This document shows, piece after piece, positions 53,306 to 62,950 of a stretch of 64,000 nucleotides of DNA. A program made the translations under genes and the position numbers. The notes beneath the pieces are model-generated. The model searched no databases. It saw nothing but the letters and a program-made list of their open reading frames with translations, and had not been told where the DNA came from. Each line of letters begins with the position of its first letter. Position 1 is the first letter of the stretch. This stretch comes from Rummeliibacillus sp963792445 (GTDB taxonomy: Bacteria > Bacillota > Bacilli > Bacillales_A > Planococcaceae). Where the stretch lies: assembly GCA_963792445.1 (NCBI GenBank), contig CAWBWO010000014.1, positions 1 to 64,000 of the forward strand. Reading direction: 5' to 3'.

Positions 53306-54189
53306 TTATCTTTGAACTGTTCTAATCCTTCCTAGTGGTTTTCGAGATGATAAACTTGCTGCATAATCCGCAGCTTCTAAAAGCAAATTGAAATTGATAT
53401 TTGTGCTAATATCCATTCTTTCAAATAAATAGACGAGATCTTCAGTGGCCAAATTTCCAGCTGCGCCAGGTGCAAAAGGACATCCACCAATGCCACTTAC
53501 TGCTGTTTCAAAAATTTTATTCCAGATTTATAGGATGCATATGCATTTGCCAAACCAAGACCGCGTGTATCATGAAAATGTACTGCAATAGGAATACCCT
53601 CTGAGGTTTCTATAACTTTAGGAATCAACTCTTCTACTTGTTTAGGGGTTGCTATTCCAATCGTATCAGCTATAGTAATCCGATCAGCTCCAGCCTCTTT
53701 TGCTCGTTTAACTAATGATAAAACCTGGTCTTCTTGGACATCTCCTTCATAAGGGCATCCAAAGCTAACCGCAATTGAAAAGTTTACTTTGACTTGATCG
53801 CTATGTGCTTGACCGATGATCTTCTTAAATTGAAGGAAATTTTCATCAATCGATATGCCAATGTTTTTTTGATTAAAAGTCTCAGTTGCGGCAGTTACCC
53901 AGTTTATTTCTGACACTTGATGATTTTTTAATCTTTCATAACCTTTTAAGTTAGGAATAAGTGTAATAGCTTCTAATTGAGGAATTCCTTTTACTCCATT
54001 TAGGACAGCACTAGCATCAGCCATTTGAGGGACTTTTTTGGGATGGACAAATGAAGTTACCTCAACTTTTGATATCCCAGCTTCAACAATTTTATTAATT
54101 AATGTAATTTTTTCTTCAGTTGAAATTATTTTTGAATCAATTTGCAATCCATCTCTTGGGCTGACATCAATAATAGTTACTTGAGACAT
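53306..54189 (-). pseudogene. Hydroxymethylglutaryl-CoA lyase-like gene with one frameshift
   Basis: From the ATG at 54189 the frame encodes 230 aa of an HMG-CoA-lyase-type TIM barrel: DVSPRDGLQ, VEVTSFVHPKKVPQMAD, SFGCPYEGDV, ADTIGIATP, VHFHDTRGLGLANAY. It then stops at 53497 just after KSGIKFLKQQ. One base more in the AAAATTTTT run restores FETAVSGIGGCPFAPGAAGNLATEDLVYLF and the C-terminus down to a stop at 53306. The lost part includes the catalytic cysteine loop (GGCPFAPGAAGN), so the visible product should be inactive. A homopolymer error in the assembly is equally possible. Such lyases cleave HMG-CoA or similar acyl-CoAs to acetyl-CoA and a keto acid. Confidence 0.85.
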
Positions 54190-55388
54190 TAAATAACGCC
54201 GTCCTCTCTTAGTTTTTTAACTTCTTGGGAATTAAGGTTAATAACCTCACTTAAAATTTCCTCGTTATGTTGCCCAAGTTCTGGTCCTATCCATTCTACT
54301 TTTCCTGGTGTCTCTGATAATTTAGGAACAATGCCAGGCATTCTACATTTTTGCCCATCTGATAGTTCTACTTCTTCAATCATATTCCTTGCAATATAGT
54401 GTTCATCTTCAAGGATTTCTTTAATTGTATAAATCGGTCCAACTGGAACAGCTGCCTCATCGAGAATTTTCTGTGCATCTTTTAATGAATGCTGTAATGT
54501 CCATTCTTCGATTGCGTGATCAATAAATTCTACATGTTCAGCTCGTCCTTTATTAGTAGAGTAGATAGGATTAATCGCAATGTCTTCTCTTCCAATAGCG
54601 ATCATTAATCTTTTGAAAATATTATCTCCATTTCCTCCAATAACGAGATATTCACCATCTGCACATTTATAAGTGTTGGATGGGGCAATACCTGGAAGTG
54701 TACTACCTGTTCTTTCACGAATTTGACCAGTCAAATCATACTCTGGAAGCATACCTTCAAGTAAGCTAAATACGGATTCATACAAAGCAACATCAACAAT
54801 TTGACCTTTCTTTTTCTCGTCTGCATCTCTTGCTATTATTGCCATTAATGTACCAATCACTGCGTAAAGTCCTGCAACCATATCTCCCAGTGCAACTCCT
54901 ACCCTAACAGGGGGTAAATCAGGATATCCTGTTAAATAACGAAGTCCTCCAAAAGCTTCAGCAACACTCCCAAAACCAGGTTTTTTACGATAAGGACCTG
55001 TTTGCCCATAACCTGATATACTTGTTAGAATAATGGAAGGATTTATTTGCTTCATCGTTTCATAGTCAAGTCCCCATTTTTTGAGTGTCCCAGGCTTAAA
55101 GTTTTCTAGTACAACGTCTACCTTTCCAATTAACTGTTTAACAATTTCTTGTCCTTCATTGGTACGCATGTTGATCGTGATACTTTTTTTATTCCTTGCT
55201 TGTAAATACCACCAAATTGAATTTTCTTCATGCATCACTCGCCAGTTTCTTAGAGGATCTCCCTTTTTTGGTTCCTCCACTTTAATCACTTCAGCTCCAA
55301 ACTCGGACAATAATTTACCAGCGAATGGAGCGGCTACAATATTCCCGAGTTCTAAGACTTTTATGCCCTCAAGAGGCTTTTTGGTCAT
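54189..55388 (-). CDS. CoA-transferase family III (CaiB/Frc-like)
   Basis: 399 aa. Family III features: GIKVLELGNIVAAPFAGKLLSEFGAEVIKVEEPKKGDPLRNW, NKKSITINMRTNEGQEIVKQL, DVVLENFKPGTLKKWGLDYE and the catalytic Asp region VALGDMVAGLYAVIGTLMA. It moves CoA from an acyl-CoA donor to a carboxylic acid. Its stop overlaps the start of the lyase-like gene by one base (TAATG). In this operon it should activate the imported acid before cleavage. Confidence 0.92.
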   Translation of the reverse strand: MTKKPLEGIKVLELGNIVAAPFAGKLLSEFGAEVIKVEEPKKGDPLRNWRVMHEENSIWWYLQARNKKSITINMRTNEGQEIVKQLIGKVDVVLENFKPGTLKKWGLDYETMKQINPSIILTSISGYGQTGPYRKKPGFGSVAEAFGGLRYLTGYPDLPPVRVGVALGDMVAGLYAVIGTLMAIIARDADEKKKGQIVDVALYESVFSLLEGMLPEYDLTGQIRERTGSTLPGIAPSNTYKCADGEYLVIGGNGDNIFKRLMIAIGREDIAINPIYSTNKGRAEHVEFIDHAIEEWTLQHSLKDAQKILDEAAVPVGPIYTIKEILEDEHYIARNMIEEVELSDGQKCRMPGIVPKLSETPGKVEWIGPELGQHNEEILSEVINLNSQEVKKLREDGVI

Positions 55389-55399
55389 AACAAACCCTC

Positions 55400-56047
55400 C
55401 TATAGATTGGTGAATATATCAATAAACGTTTTGTAATCGTTTTCAATGTGCTGTATAAAGAGATTTTTTGCCTTAACGCTGTCTTTCTCAACAATTGCTT
55501 GAAAAATTTTTTGATGGTCATCAATTACTGTTTCCATATGCATAGGCTCTGTTTCTAAAATTGCTTTACGATAAAAACTATTAACTCCATTTAATTGGGC
55601 TAACATTTTAATTAAAAATGGATTGTCACTTGCTTCAACAATAGATTGATGAAAACAACGATTCGCTTCATAAACGTTTTTTAAATCATCTTGAGTTGAA
55701 ATCTTCCCCATTTTTAAATACGCATTTCTAATTTGCTCTAATTGAAGTGCAGTTCTTCTTTGAGCTGCTAAGAATGCTGCGAGTGATTCCAACTCTTTCC
55801 TACATTCGTACAAGTATTGATAATCATCAATTGAAGGTTGTATTACTGTGACTCCACCTTGTTTTTTAACATTTAGTAATCCATCTTTTTCTAACATTTG
55901 GATTGCTTCTCGTATAGGGCTCCGGCTTACATTTAACTCAGTTGAAATCTTTTCTTCTACTAATCTTTCTCCGGGTTTATAAACGCCGATAATAATTTGT
56001 TCTTTTAAATAGTCATAAACCTGATTTTTTAGTGTTTTTCTTTTCAT
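55400..56047 (-). CDS. GntR-family regulator, FadR/FCD type
   Basis: 215 aa from the ATG at 56047, with AAGGG upstream; a longer frame from 56071 is less supported. Winged helix at the N-terminus: VYDYLKEQIIIGVYKPGERLVEEKISTELNVSRSPIREAIQMLEKDGLL. The FCD effector domain (about 85-205) has the metal/ligand His residues in NRCFHQSIVEAS and DDHQKIFQAI and IQHIENDY. It leads the CoA-transferase/TRAP operon on the same strand and probably represses it until the substrate acid is present. Confidence 0.9.
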   Translation of the reverse strand: MKRKTLKNQVYDYLKEQIIIGVYKPGERLVEEKISTELNVSRSPIREAIQMLEKDGLLNVKKQGGVTVIQPSIDDYQYLYECRKELESLAAFLAAQRRTALQLEQIRNAYLKMGKISTQDDLKNVYEANRCFHQSIVEASDNPFLIKMLAQLNGVNSFYRKAILETEPMHMETVIDDHQKIFQAIVEKDSVKAKNLFIQHIENDYKTFIDIFTNL

Positions 56048-56251
56048 TACTTTTCCCTTGATAAAAATCACCTCAATCTCTGTTGTAGACTGTATGCAAT
56101 TTTAGGAAAAAGTAGAACAATTTGATGATGATTATCAATGAGTAATGCTTTTTCTAAAGATTTTCCATCGACATTCAACTGACACATTGGGGTTATATAG
56201 TAAGTATTGTAAAGAAGAGATAACATACACCTAAAAGGAAGGAAGATATAG

Positions 56252-56656
56252 ATGAATGAATTGAACGCTAACAAACAGACAGGGAATGGTAAAAAGCTGA
56301 TTTTAGCCATTGGCATTCCATTTATATGTGTAGTGGCAGTAATCACTTATTATATTGCGCTTAAAGATAGCTACGTAGCGAAAGTAGGTAATGTGAAAAT
56401 TTCTCAAGAAGGGTTGAATACAGCTTTAAATAAGCAATATGGGGCAACAGTTCTTGATACTTTAATTTCAAATAAAGTAATTGAACTAGAAGCTAAAAAG
56501 CAAGATGTATCAGTTTCGAAAAAAACGATTCAATCACAACTAGATACATTAGCAACGCAGTATGGTAGTGAAGAGGCTTTAGAATCTGCTCTTGCTTCCA
56601 GTAACATGACGATGAATGATGATAGTAGTTCAGTTTCGAATTCCACTTCAAGCTAA
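56252..56656 (+). CDS. Short PrsA/SurA N-terminal-like membrane protein
   Basis: 134 aa, GGAAGGAAG before the ATG. One membrane segment (about 15-36) and then YVAKVGNVKISQEGLNTALNKQYGATVLDTLISNKVIELEAKKQDVSVSKKTIQSQLDTLATQYGSEEAL, the SurA/PrsA N-terminal chaperone helix set. The PPIase domain and second chaperone lobe are absent, and the protein ends in a Ser-rich tail (SSVSNSTSS). It could be a natural minimal form or a truncated foldase. There is no lipobox, unlike PrsA. The minus-strand gntR gene diverges upstream. Confidence 0.65.
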   Translation: MNELNANKQTGNGKKLILAIGIPFICVVAVITYYIALKDSYVAKVGNVKISQEGLNTALNKQYGATVLDTLISNKVIELEAKKQDVSVSKKTIQSQLDTLATQYGSEEALESALASSNMTMNDDSSSVSNSTSS

Positions 56657-56819
56657 AATAAAATTAGTATTTTGCCACCCTACTAAGAGATAGTCCCTTG
56701 TTTTTTACATACCTTATCTTTTTAAATATGTTGGATATTGCCTTATACTTTCTTTATAAGAATATCTATTGCACCAACTTTAGTGTGAAAATTATCTCTA
56801 AAATAAGCGGGGGATTAGG

Positions 56820-57422
56820 ATGAATGATCAACTATATGATCAGTTACTACATATTCACACAACTAGAGATCAACAGAGCTTGCCAATGTTTACACATTAT
56901 TACCCATATGAGCCCACACCGTATGCTGTCTTAGATCTATGTTTTGATAAAATTGAATTTGAAACCAATGATCGTTTTATAGATTTTGGTTGTGGTAAAG
57001 GGCGAGTTGCTTTTTATGTCAACCACCGCTTTCATGTCGAAACTTTAGGCATTGAATTGAACGAAAATTATATTCAAGATGCTTTAGAAAATAAAGTGCA
57101 CTATTCGAAAGGTCACCACTTATTAAATGCGCCCGTAAGTTTTCTTTGTATGAAAGCGGAGCAATATATAGTCCAACCTCAAGATAACATTTTCTTTTTC
57201 TTTCATCCTTTTTCCATTGAGATTTTCCGGAAAGTTATCTCGAATATTGTAAAATCATATCAAAAATATTCTCGTAAAATGTATGTGATTTTGTACTATC
57301 CATCTTTTGAATACATTCAATTTTTGCGTAATGAGACCCAATTTAAGATCGTGAGGGATGTTCTAATACCTACTATTTCTCTCTATAATATGCATGAGCG
57401 GATTATGATTTTTGAACATTAG
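56820..57422 (+). CDS. SAM-dependent methyltransferase-like protein
   Basis: 200 aa, GGGGGATTA before the ATG. Class I methyltransferase motif I is FIDFGCGKGRVAFYV (about 57-71) and the following acidic residue is in LGIELNENYIQDA. The substrate is unknown. The last helix and strands (YVILYYPSFEYIQFLRNETQFKIVRDVLIP) are consistent with this fold. A second methyltransferase gene starts 14 bases after its stop. Confidence 0.72.
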   Translation: MNDQLYDQLLHIHTTRDQQSLPMFTHYYPYEPTPYAVLDLCFDKIEFETNDRFIDFGCGKGRVAFYVNHRFHVETLGIELNENYIQDALENKVHYSKGHHLLNAPVSFLCMKAEQYIVQPQDNIFFFFHPFSIEIFRKVISNIVKSYQKYSRKMYVILYYPSFEYIQFLRNETQFKIVRDVLIPTISLYNMHERIMIFEH

Positions 57423-57435
57423 GAGGGCTGTTTTT

Positions 57436-58035
57436 ATGGCAAACAATTGGAATAGTCGTTTTAATACAGAGGAATATGTATTTGGCGAAGAACCAAATGC
57501 CTTTATAAAAAACAATGCATTTCATCTAAAGGGATTAGAAAATGTAGCGGCGTTTGCTGAAGGTGAAGGGCGTAATGCAGTTTACTTGGCAAAGTTAGGG
57601 CATACCGTAACTACGTTCGACTTTGCACAAAGTGGTTTACACAAAACAATCCAATTAGCTAAGAAGAATCATGTAGAAGTAAATACGCAACATGCGGACC
57701 TACTTAAAGACATTATTCCTACAGAACAATTCGATGCAGCCATTATGGTGTTTGGACATTTTCAAAAAGACCATCAGCAATTCGTTTTTCAGAAGATATT
57801 AAACTCAATTAAACTCCATGGCAAAATGATGATCGAAGTGTATTCAGAAAATCAACTTGAATATAAAACAGGTGGCCCTAAAAGTATTGAGTTCCTTTAT
57901 AAACCACAGGATGTCCTAAATTGGTGCGAAGATTGTAAAATACTGCATTTCTTTGTTGGAGAACAAATAAGATATGAAGGAAAAGGACATACCGGACTTG
58001 CCCATGTAGTACAACTGATTATTGAAAAAACTTGA
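57436..58035 (+). CDS. SAM-dependent methyltransferase, TehB-like
   Basis: 199 aa from the ATG at 57436, preceded by AGGAGGGC; an in-frame ATG at 57412 overlaps the upstream gene and lacks a site. Begins MANNWNSRFNTEEYVFGEEPNAFI, a common start in the TehB-like group. Motif I is VAAFAEGEGRNAVYLAKLGHTVTTFDFAQSGL. The canonical D-x-G is replaced by A-E-G-E-G. It may methylate small thiols, oxyanions or a metabolite. Cotranscribed with the preceding methyltransferase. Confidence 0.8.
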   Translation: MANNWNSRFNTEEYVFGEEPNAFIKNNAFHLKGLENVAAFAEGEGRNAVYLAKLGHTVTTFDFAQSGLHKTIQLAKKNHVEVNTQHADLLKDIIPTEQFDAAIMVFGHFQKDHQQFVFQKILNSIKLHGKMMIEVYSENQLEYKTGGPKSIEFLYKPQDVLNWCEDCKILHFFVGEQIRYEGKGHTGLAHVVQLIIEKT

Positions 58036-58050
58036 AATTTGTATTCAATC

Positions 58051-58086
58051 TAACATCTCTATTTAAATTTAGGGATGTTTTTTTCT
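58051..58086 (+). terminator. Terminator after the methyltransferase pair
   Basis: AACATCTCT and AGGGATGTT pair imperfectly, followed by TTTTTT. Confidence 0.65.
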
Positions 58087-58198
58087 ATTGAAAATTAATC
58101 CTACAAATCCACTTGCATTTAGATTTGTATTCTGATATGCTAGTAAAGCTTAATTATTAGTTATCATTGTTAACTATATAGAATCTTTAGGAGGTAGT

Positions 58199-58621
58199 AT
58201 GACAACTTTTAGAAACTTGTTTCATCAACTTATTTTGACATACAGACCATTTGAAACGCAGCTAAATGAACAATTGGCAAAGCACAATCTACACCGAACA
58301 GAGTGGAGTGTTTTATATTATTTAGTTACCTCTGAATCGATGACATTAGTAGAAATGGCAAGGCTTTTAAGTGTTGAAAAGCCGAATATTACAAGAACAA
58401 TGAAAAGTTTAGCCGAACTTGGCTATGTAGAATCAAAACAAGGTCAAGATAAACGAGAAAAGCATATGATTGTCACTGCGAAAGGAATTGAAACTTATAA
58501 CGAAATTCGAGTAACTGTTGACGCGTTTGAACAGAGAATTTTAGCTGGTATACCTGAAGAGGAACAGCTTGCAATAATCCAATCATTAAAAAAAATTAGG
58601 GGAAATTTATTAAATAAATAA
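58199..58621 (+). CDS. MarR-family transcriptional regulator
   Basis: 140 aa, AGGAGGTAGT before the ATG. The winged helix is LHRTEWSVLYYLVTSESMTLVEMARLLSVEKPNITRTMKSLAELGYVESKQGQDKREKHMIVTAKG, with the conserved DKRE wing. It is followed after 11 bases by an MFS exporter, the standard layout in which the regulator represses both genes until a ligand binds. Confidence 0.92.
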   Translation: MTTFRNLFHQLILTYRPFETQLNEQLAKHNLHRTEWSVLYYLVTSESMTLVEMARLLSVEKPNITRTMKSLAELGYVESKQGQDKREKHMIVTAKGIETYNEIRVTVDAFEQRILAGIPEEEQLAIIQSLKKIRGNLLNK

Positions 58622-58632
58622 GGGGACTTGGA

Positions 58633-59826
58633 ATGAGTCACGCACAGGAAAAGTTATGGTCAAAAGATTTTATCATCATGTCTGTTATTAACTTTCTCAT
58701 GTTGGTTATCTTTTATTTATTAATGGTTACAATCGCATCATTTGCAGTAAAAGATTACCATGCATCGGCAAGTCAAGCAGGGCTTGCTACAGGTATTTAT
58801 ATTATTGGTACATTGTTTGGCCGTCTAGGAACTGGGAGATTTATAGATAACTTTGATCGGAAAAAGGTACTTATTATTGGGTTAATTTCATTTATCGTGA
58901 CAATGTCACTTTATTTTATCCATGCAGGAATTTCGATTCTTCTATTATGTCGTTTAGTAAATGGCGTTTCTGTAGGGATTGCGTCTACAGCAACCGGTAC
59001 AATCGTGGCGCAAATTTTGCCTCAATCTAGAAAAGGTGAAGGAATCGGTTATTACAGTATGAGTGCTACACTCGGTACAGCAATTGGTCCTTTTATCGGT
59101 ATTTTAATGAGTCAGCACACAACTTATAATGTCATCTTTTCATTATGTATGATTTTGGGTGTTATTTGCTTAGCGATTAGTTGTATAGCAAAAATAGGAT
59201 CCGTACCAGTTGCTTCGAATGATAAAACGGCCCAAAAAGGCTTTAGTATTTCTCAATATTTAGAGCCAAAAGCTATTCCTATTGCTCTCATTACTATTTG
59301 CATCGCTCTTGGATATGCGGGCATTCTATCATTCATTAACTTTTTTGCTAAAGAAAGAGATTTGATAGCAGCATCTAGCTTTTTCTTTGTCGTGTATGCT
59401 ATAGCTATTCTAGTAACACGTCCATTTAGCGGACGTTTAATGGATAGAAAAGGTGCTAATTATGTGATGTATCCATGTTTTGTCTTTTTCGCAGTAGGGT
59501 TAATAATATTAAGTACTGCACATAGTGGAATGGTTCTTTTAGTAGCCGGTGCAATTATTGGTATTGGTTACGGTAATCTATCTTCAGCAGCTCAAGCCAT
59601 TGCAGTTAAGCTTACACCTCCACATCGTATGGGGTTAGCTACATCCACTTACTTCATTGCATTAGATGGGGGATTAGGATTAGGGCCTTATATACTTGGA
59701 TTCTTAATTCCATTACTTGGTTATGGCAAATTGTATATATTATTAGGAATCTTCATCTTTTTAACAATTGCATTTTATTTAGTATTACATGGCCGCAAAG
59801 ATCACTTAATTTTAGAGAAAGTCTAA
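58633..59826 (+). CDS. MFS transporter of the MarR-MFS unit
   Basis: 397 aa with about twelve membrane segments. Motif A between helices 2 and 3 reads GRLGTGRFIDNFDRKKVL, and LVNGVSVGIASTATGTIVAQILPQSRKGEGIGYYSMSATLGTAIGPFIG is typical of drug-efflux (DHA1) carriers. Cotranscribed with the MarR gene; likely exports the compound that the regulator senses. A strong terminator follows. Confidence 0.88.
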   Translation: MSHAQEKLWSKDFIIMSVINFLMLVIFYLLMVTIASFAVKDYHASASQAGLATGIYIIGTLFGRLGTGRFIDNFDRKKVLIIGLISFIVTMSLYFIHAGISILLLCRLVNGVSVGIASTATGTIVAQILPQSRKGEGIGYYSMSATLGTAIGPFIGILMSQHTTYNVIFSLCMILGVICLAISCIAKIGSVPVASNDKTAQKGFSISQYLEPKAIPIALITICIALGYAGILSFINFFAKERDLIAASSFFFVVYAIAILVTRPFSGRLMDRKGANYVMYPCFVFFAVGLIILSTAHSGMVLLVAGAIIGIGYGNLSSAAQAIAVKLTPPHRMGLATSTYFIALDGGLGLGPYILGFLIPLLGYGKLYILLGIFIFLTIAFYLVLHGRKDHLILEKV

Positions 59827-59881
59827 TGTGTTTTTCTGATTGATATTTATTGAAACGGCAGTTAACTGTTATAAACTAAAG

Positions 59882-59922
59882 AAAAAGCTTAGTTCGTGTT
59901 ATGCGAACTAAGCTTTTTATAT
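59882..59922 (+). terminator. Terminator of the MarR-MFS operon
   Basis: AAAAAGCTTAGTTCG and CGAACTAAGCTTTTT form a perfect 15-bp stem. Confidence 0.88.
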
Positions 59923-59990
59923 TATATGGCTGTTTAGTGGTGAGTAAAAATTTTAGGAGTATTCTTTTAAGGTCAAACTTTTTTGGGCAT

Positions 59991-60608
59991 TTACAGCCCT
60001 AAACCTCTCCAGAAAAAATCTATAATGTACTTTGCCATCTCATCTATAGAAGTGAAAATAGTGCTTCCTTGTAAATCTCGGTAATTTCCTACGTTTAATA
60101 AAGTGATGAAAATTTGTGTGATAAATTGTGCATCGTATTGTGGAATTTCACCTTGTTCCATTGCCTTTATAAATATTTTTTCGATTTCTTCATGCATCTT
60201 TTTTTCTGATTGTTCCATTTGGTCTTGCTGTTCTTCAGATAAATTGATTTTGGCGTCTTTCATAAAATTATTTAAATTTATATCTACCGTAGCGGACAAA
60301 TGGATTTTAATGAGCTGATATAAACGTGTTTTCAAAGGTTTGTCAGTGGAAAGAATATTGGCGATTCTTTCTTGAATACGCACCATCATCTCAATCATAC
60401 AATCTGTATATAAATTTGCTTTTGTAGAGTAGTAATAATAAATGGTGGCCTTTGTTACATTACAAGCTTTTGCCACATCATCCATAGAGACAATTTTAAA
60501 ACCATTCTGTAAAAATAACGCGGTAGCAGTTTCTAGAATAATGGTCTTTGTAGGTTTTGATATTTGATCATGACGAGGTCTTCCTAGATTTCGTTGTTTT
60601 TGTTGCAC
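59991..60608 (-). CDS. TetR-family regulator
   Basis: 205 aa. The helix-turn-helix is ILETATALFLQNGFKIVSMDDVAKACNVTKATIYYYYSTKANLYTDCM. The C-terminal ligand domain is variable, as usual. It diverges from an MMPL transporter gene with a 120-base spacer and most probably represses it. Confidence 0.9.
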   Translation of the reverse strand: MQQKQRNLGRPRHDQISKPTKTIILETATALFLQNGFKIVSMDDVAKACNVTKATIYYYYSTKANLYTDCMIEMMVRIQERIANILSTDKPLKTRLYQLIKIHLSATVDINLNNFMKDAKINLSEEQQDQMEQSEKKMHEEIEKIFIKAMEQGEIPQYDAQFITQIFITLLNVGNYRDLQGSTIFTSIDEMAKYIIDFFWRGLGL

Positions 60609-60666
60609 TTAACTCGCTCCTAAATACGCCATTTTGTATTAACAGTATAACATAAAGAAAAAAAGC

Positions 60667-60706
60667 TTGAATAATTAACTAACCAGTATATATAATTAAT
60701 TTGTTA
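60667..60706 (+). promoter_or_regulatory. MMPL promoter and candidate TetR operator
   Basis: TTGAAT (60667-60672), 18 bases, TATAAT (60691-60696). The promoter is overlapped by an inverted TTAAC...GTTAA pair (about 60675-60706), a plausible target of the divergent TetR protein. Confidence 0.45.
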
Positions 60707-60728
60707 ATGAAAGGTTGGTGATGAATGG

Positions 60729-62942
60729 ATGAAGAAGGACCCGTTTGAACTTTGGGGATCTCTTGTAGGAGGAAAAAAGACAAAATGGATACCTTTAATC
60801 GTATGGGTATTACTTGTCACGGTTTTATCTTTTGTTTGGCCACAAGTAAATAGTATTGAAAATGCTTCAACAAATGATCTACCGAAAGAAATGATGTCTC
60901 AGAAGGCAAACAAAATACTCGATGAAGAATTTTCAGATGGTTCTGGGAACCCGTTGCTAATCGTTTGGCATCGTAGTGGAAAATTGAAAGAAGAAGATTT
61001 TACAGTTATTCAAAATGTCTATAAAAAACTCGCTGATCAGCCACTTTCAGCACAAGCTTCAGTTCCACCACTTGGATTGCTGCCATTACAAGCATTGAAA
61101 ACAGAGGTTTCTGAGAATGGAACAACAATTGTTACACCTCTATTTTTCGATTCTAATGCTCCAACGGATGAATTAAAGAAAAACATAGATTCCTTTAAAA
61201 AAATGGTATCAAAAGAAGTTGGGGATCAGCCATTTGATGAGAAGTTGACAAATGAACATTTACACTTACGATTATCTGGCCCTGTAGGAATTCAAATAGA
61301 TGCGGTTAGTTTATTTTCACAGGCAGATGTAAAGTTAATGATTGCAACAGTTTTACTAGTGTTAGTACTACTTATTCTATTGTATCGTTCACCACTTTTA
61401 GCTATTATTCCATTATTTATTGTAGGATTTGCATACGGTTTAATCAGCCCAGCTCTTGGATTTTTTGCTGAACAAGGATGGATTACGAAAGATGCACAGG
61501 CTGTATCCATTATGACTGTCTTATTATTTGGAGCAGGTACGGATTATTGTTTATTTTTAATTTCTAAATATCGGGAAACTTTATTTGAAATTGAAAATCG
61601 TTATAAGGCTATGACATTAGCTGTTAAAGAATCTGGTGGTGCAATTGCTATGAGTGCACTAACTGTCGTTATTGGATTATTGACACTAAGTCTTGCTCAT
61701 TATGGGGCTTTTCAAAGATTTTCAATTCCATTTAGCTTTGCAGTACTTTTAATGGGAATTGCATCTTTAACTGTCTTACCTGCATTATTAGTTCTTATTG
61801 GCCGTGTTGCATTCTATCCATTCATTCCCCGTACAGAAGAAATGGAAAAGGAACGGGCAGTAAGAAAAGGAAAATCATATAAAGAGAGAAAAGCACAACA
61901 TCCATTAAGTCAGAAAATTGGCCATATCGTCACTCGAAAACCTTGGACGGTTATACTAACTACCATGATCTTGTTAGGGGGATTCGCAGCAGTTGTTCCT
62001 AAAATACAATTTACTTTTGATTTGCTATCGTCTTTCCCAAAAGATATGCCATCAAGAGAAGGCTTTCAACTAATTTCTGATAATTTTTCTCCTGGAGAAC
62101 TAGCACCGGTTAAAGTAATTGTAGATATAGATGGAAAAAATATTAATTTACAAAAAGATTTAGAGGAGCTTTCTTATGTAGATGATGTAAGTCAACTTCT
62201 GAAAGGGAAAAATAGTGAACAACTGCAATTGTATGAGTTAAATTTGGTAGATAATCCGTATTCATCTGAAGCAATGGAACACATACCAAAGTTGAAGAAA
62301 AAGGTAATTCAAATTCTTCATGATAAGGGCATAACGAAAGCAAGTGAACATGTATGGATTGGTGGAGAAACAGCTACTCAATATGATACGAAGCGTACTA
62401 TTGAACGAGATGAATCCGTAATTATTCCAACAATGATTGCCATCATTGCTTTACTATTACTTATTTATCTACGTTCTATAACCGCAACTGTTTACTTAAT
62501 TTTTACTGTTGTATTATCTTACTTTGGTGCACTTGGGGCGGGGTGGTTGGTGTTACATTATATCTTTGGAGCAGATGCTATCCAAGGATCTATCCCACTC
62601 TATTCATTTGTATTTTTAGTAGCACTAGGGGAAGATTATAATATTTTTATGGTATCGGAAATTTGGAAGAAAAGAAAAACACAAGGGCACCTTAAAGCAG
62701 TTGCGGATGGGGTAGTCCATACAAGTAACGTCATTACTTCAGCTGGTTTAATTTTAGCTGGGACTTTTGCTGTCTTAGCAACATTGCCAATTCAAGTACT
62801 TGTGCAGTTTGGTGTTGTAACGGCAATTGGTGTTTTATTGGATACATTTATCGTTCGCCCATTGCTTGTACCAGCTTTAACAACAGTGACTGGTAAATAT
62901 GCATTTTGGCCAGGAAAGTTATTTAAAGAGAAAAGTAAATAA
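60729..62942 (+). CDS. MMPL-family RND transporter
   Basis: 737 aa from an ATG with AAAGGTTGG upstream. Two repeats of an extracellular domain and a six-helix block. The charged residues of the proton relay appear in LFGAGTDYCLFLISKYRETL (first half) and VALGEDYNIFMVSEIWKKRK (second half), the MMPL signature. Such proteins export lipids or hydrophobic compounds using the proton gradient (YdfJ/YdgH-like in Bacillus). Regulated in all likelihood by the divergent TetR gene. Confidence 0.9.
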   Translation: MKKDPFELWGSLVGGKKTKWIPLIVWVLLVTVLSFVWPQVNSIENASTNDLPKEMMSQKANKILDEEFSDGSGNPLLIVWHRSGKLKEEDFTVIQNVYKKLADQPLSAQASVPPLGLLPLQALKTEVSENGTTIVTPLFFDSNAPTDELKKNIDSFKKMVSKEVGDQPFDEKLTNEHLHLRLSGPVGIQIDAVSLFSQADVKLMIATVLLVLVLLILLYRSPLLAIIPLFIVGFAYGLISPALGFFAEQGWITKDAQAVSIMTVLLFGAGTDYCLFLISKYRETLFEIENRYKAMTLAVKESGGAIAMSALTVVIGLLTLSLAHYGAFQRFSIPFSFAVLLMGIASLTVLPALLVLIGRVAFYPFIPRTEEMEKERAVRKGKSYKERKAQHPLSQKIGHIVTRKPWTVILTTMILLGGFAAVVPKIQFTFDLLSSFPKDMPSREGFQLISDNFSPGELAPVKVIVDIDGKNINLQKDLEELSYVDDVSQLLKGKNSEQLQLYELNLVDNPYSSEAMEHIPKLKKKVIQILHDKGITKASEHVWIGGETATQYDTKRTIERDESVIIPTMIAIIALLLLIYLRSITATVYLIFTVVLSYFGALGAGWLVLHYIFGADAIQGSIPLYSFVFLVALGEDYNIFMVSEIWKKRKTQGHLKAVADGVVHTSNVITSAGLILAGTFAVLATLPIQVLVQFGVVTAIGVLLDTFIVRPLLVPALTTVTGKYAFWPGKLFKEKSK

Positions 62943-62950
62943 ACGTTGAG

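Noticed and set aside
55081..55413. A 110-aa frame opposite the CoA-transferase gene.
   Set aside because: Antisense to a strongly supported family III CoA-transferase; no ribosome site.
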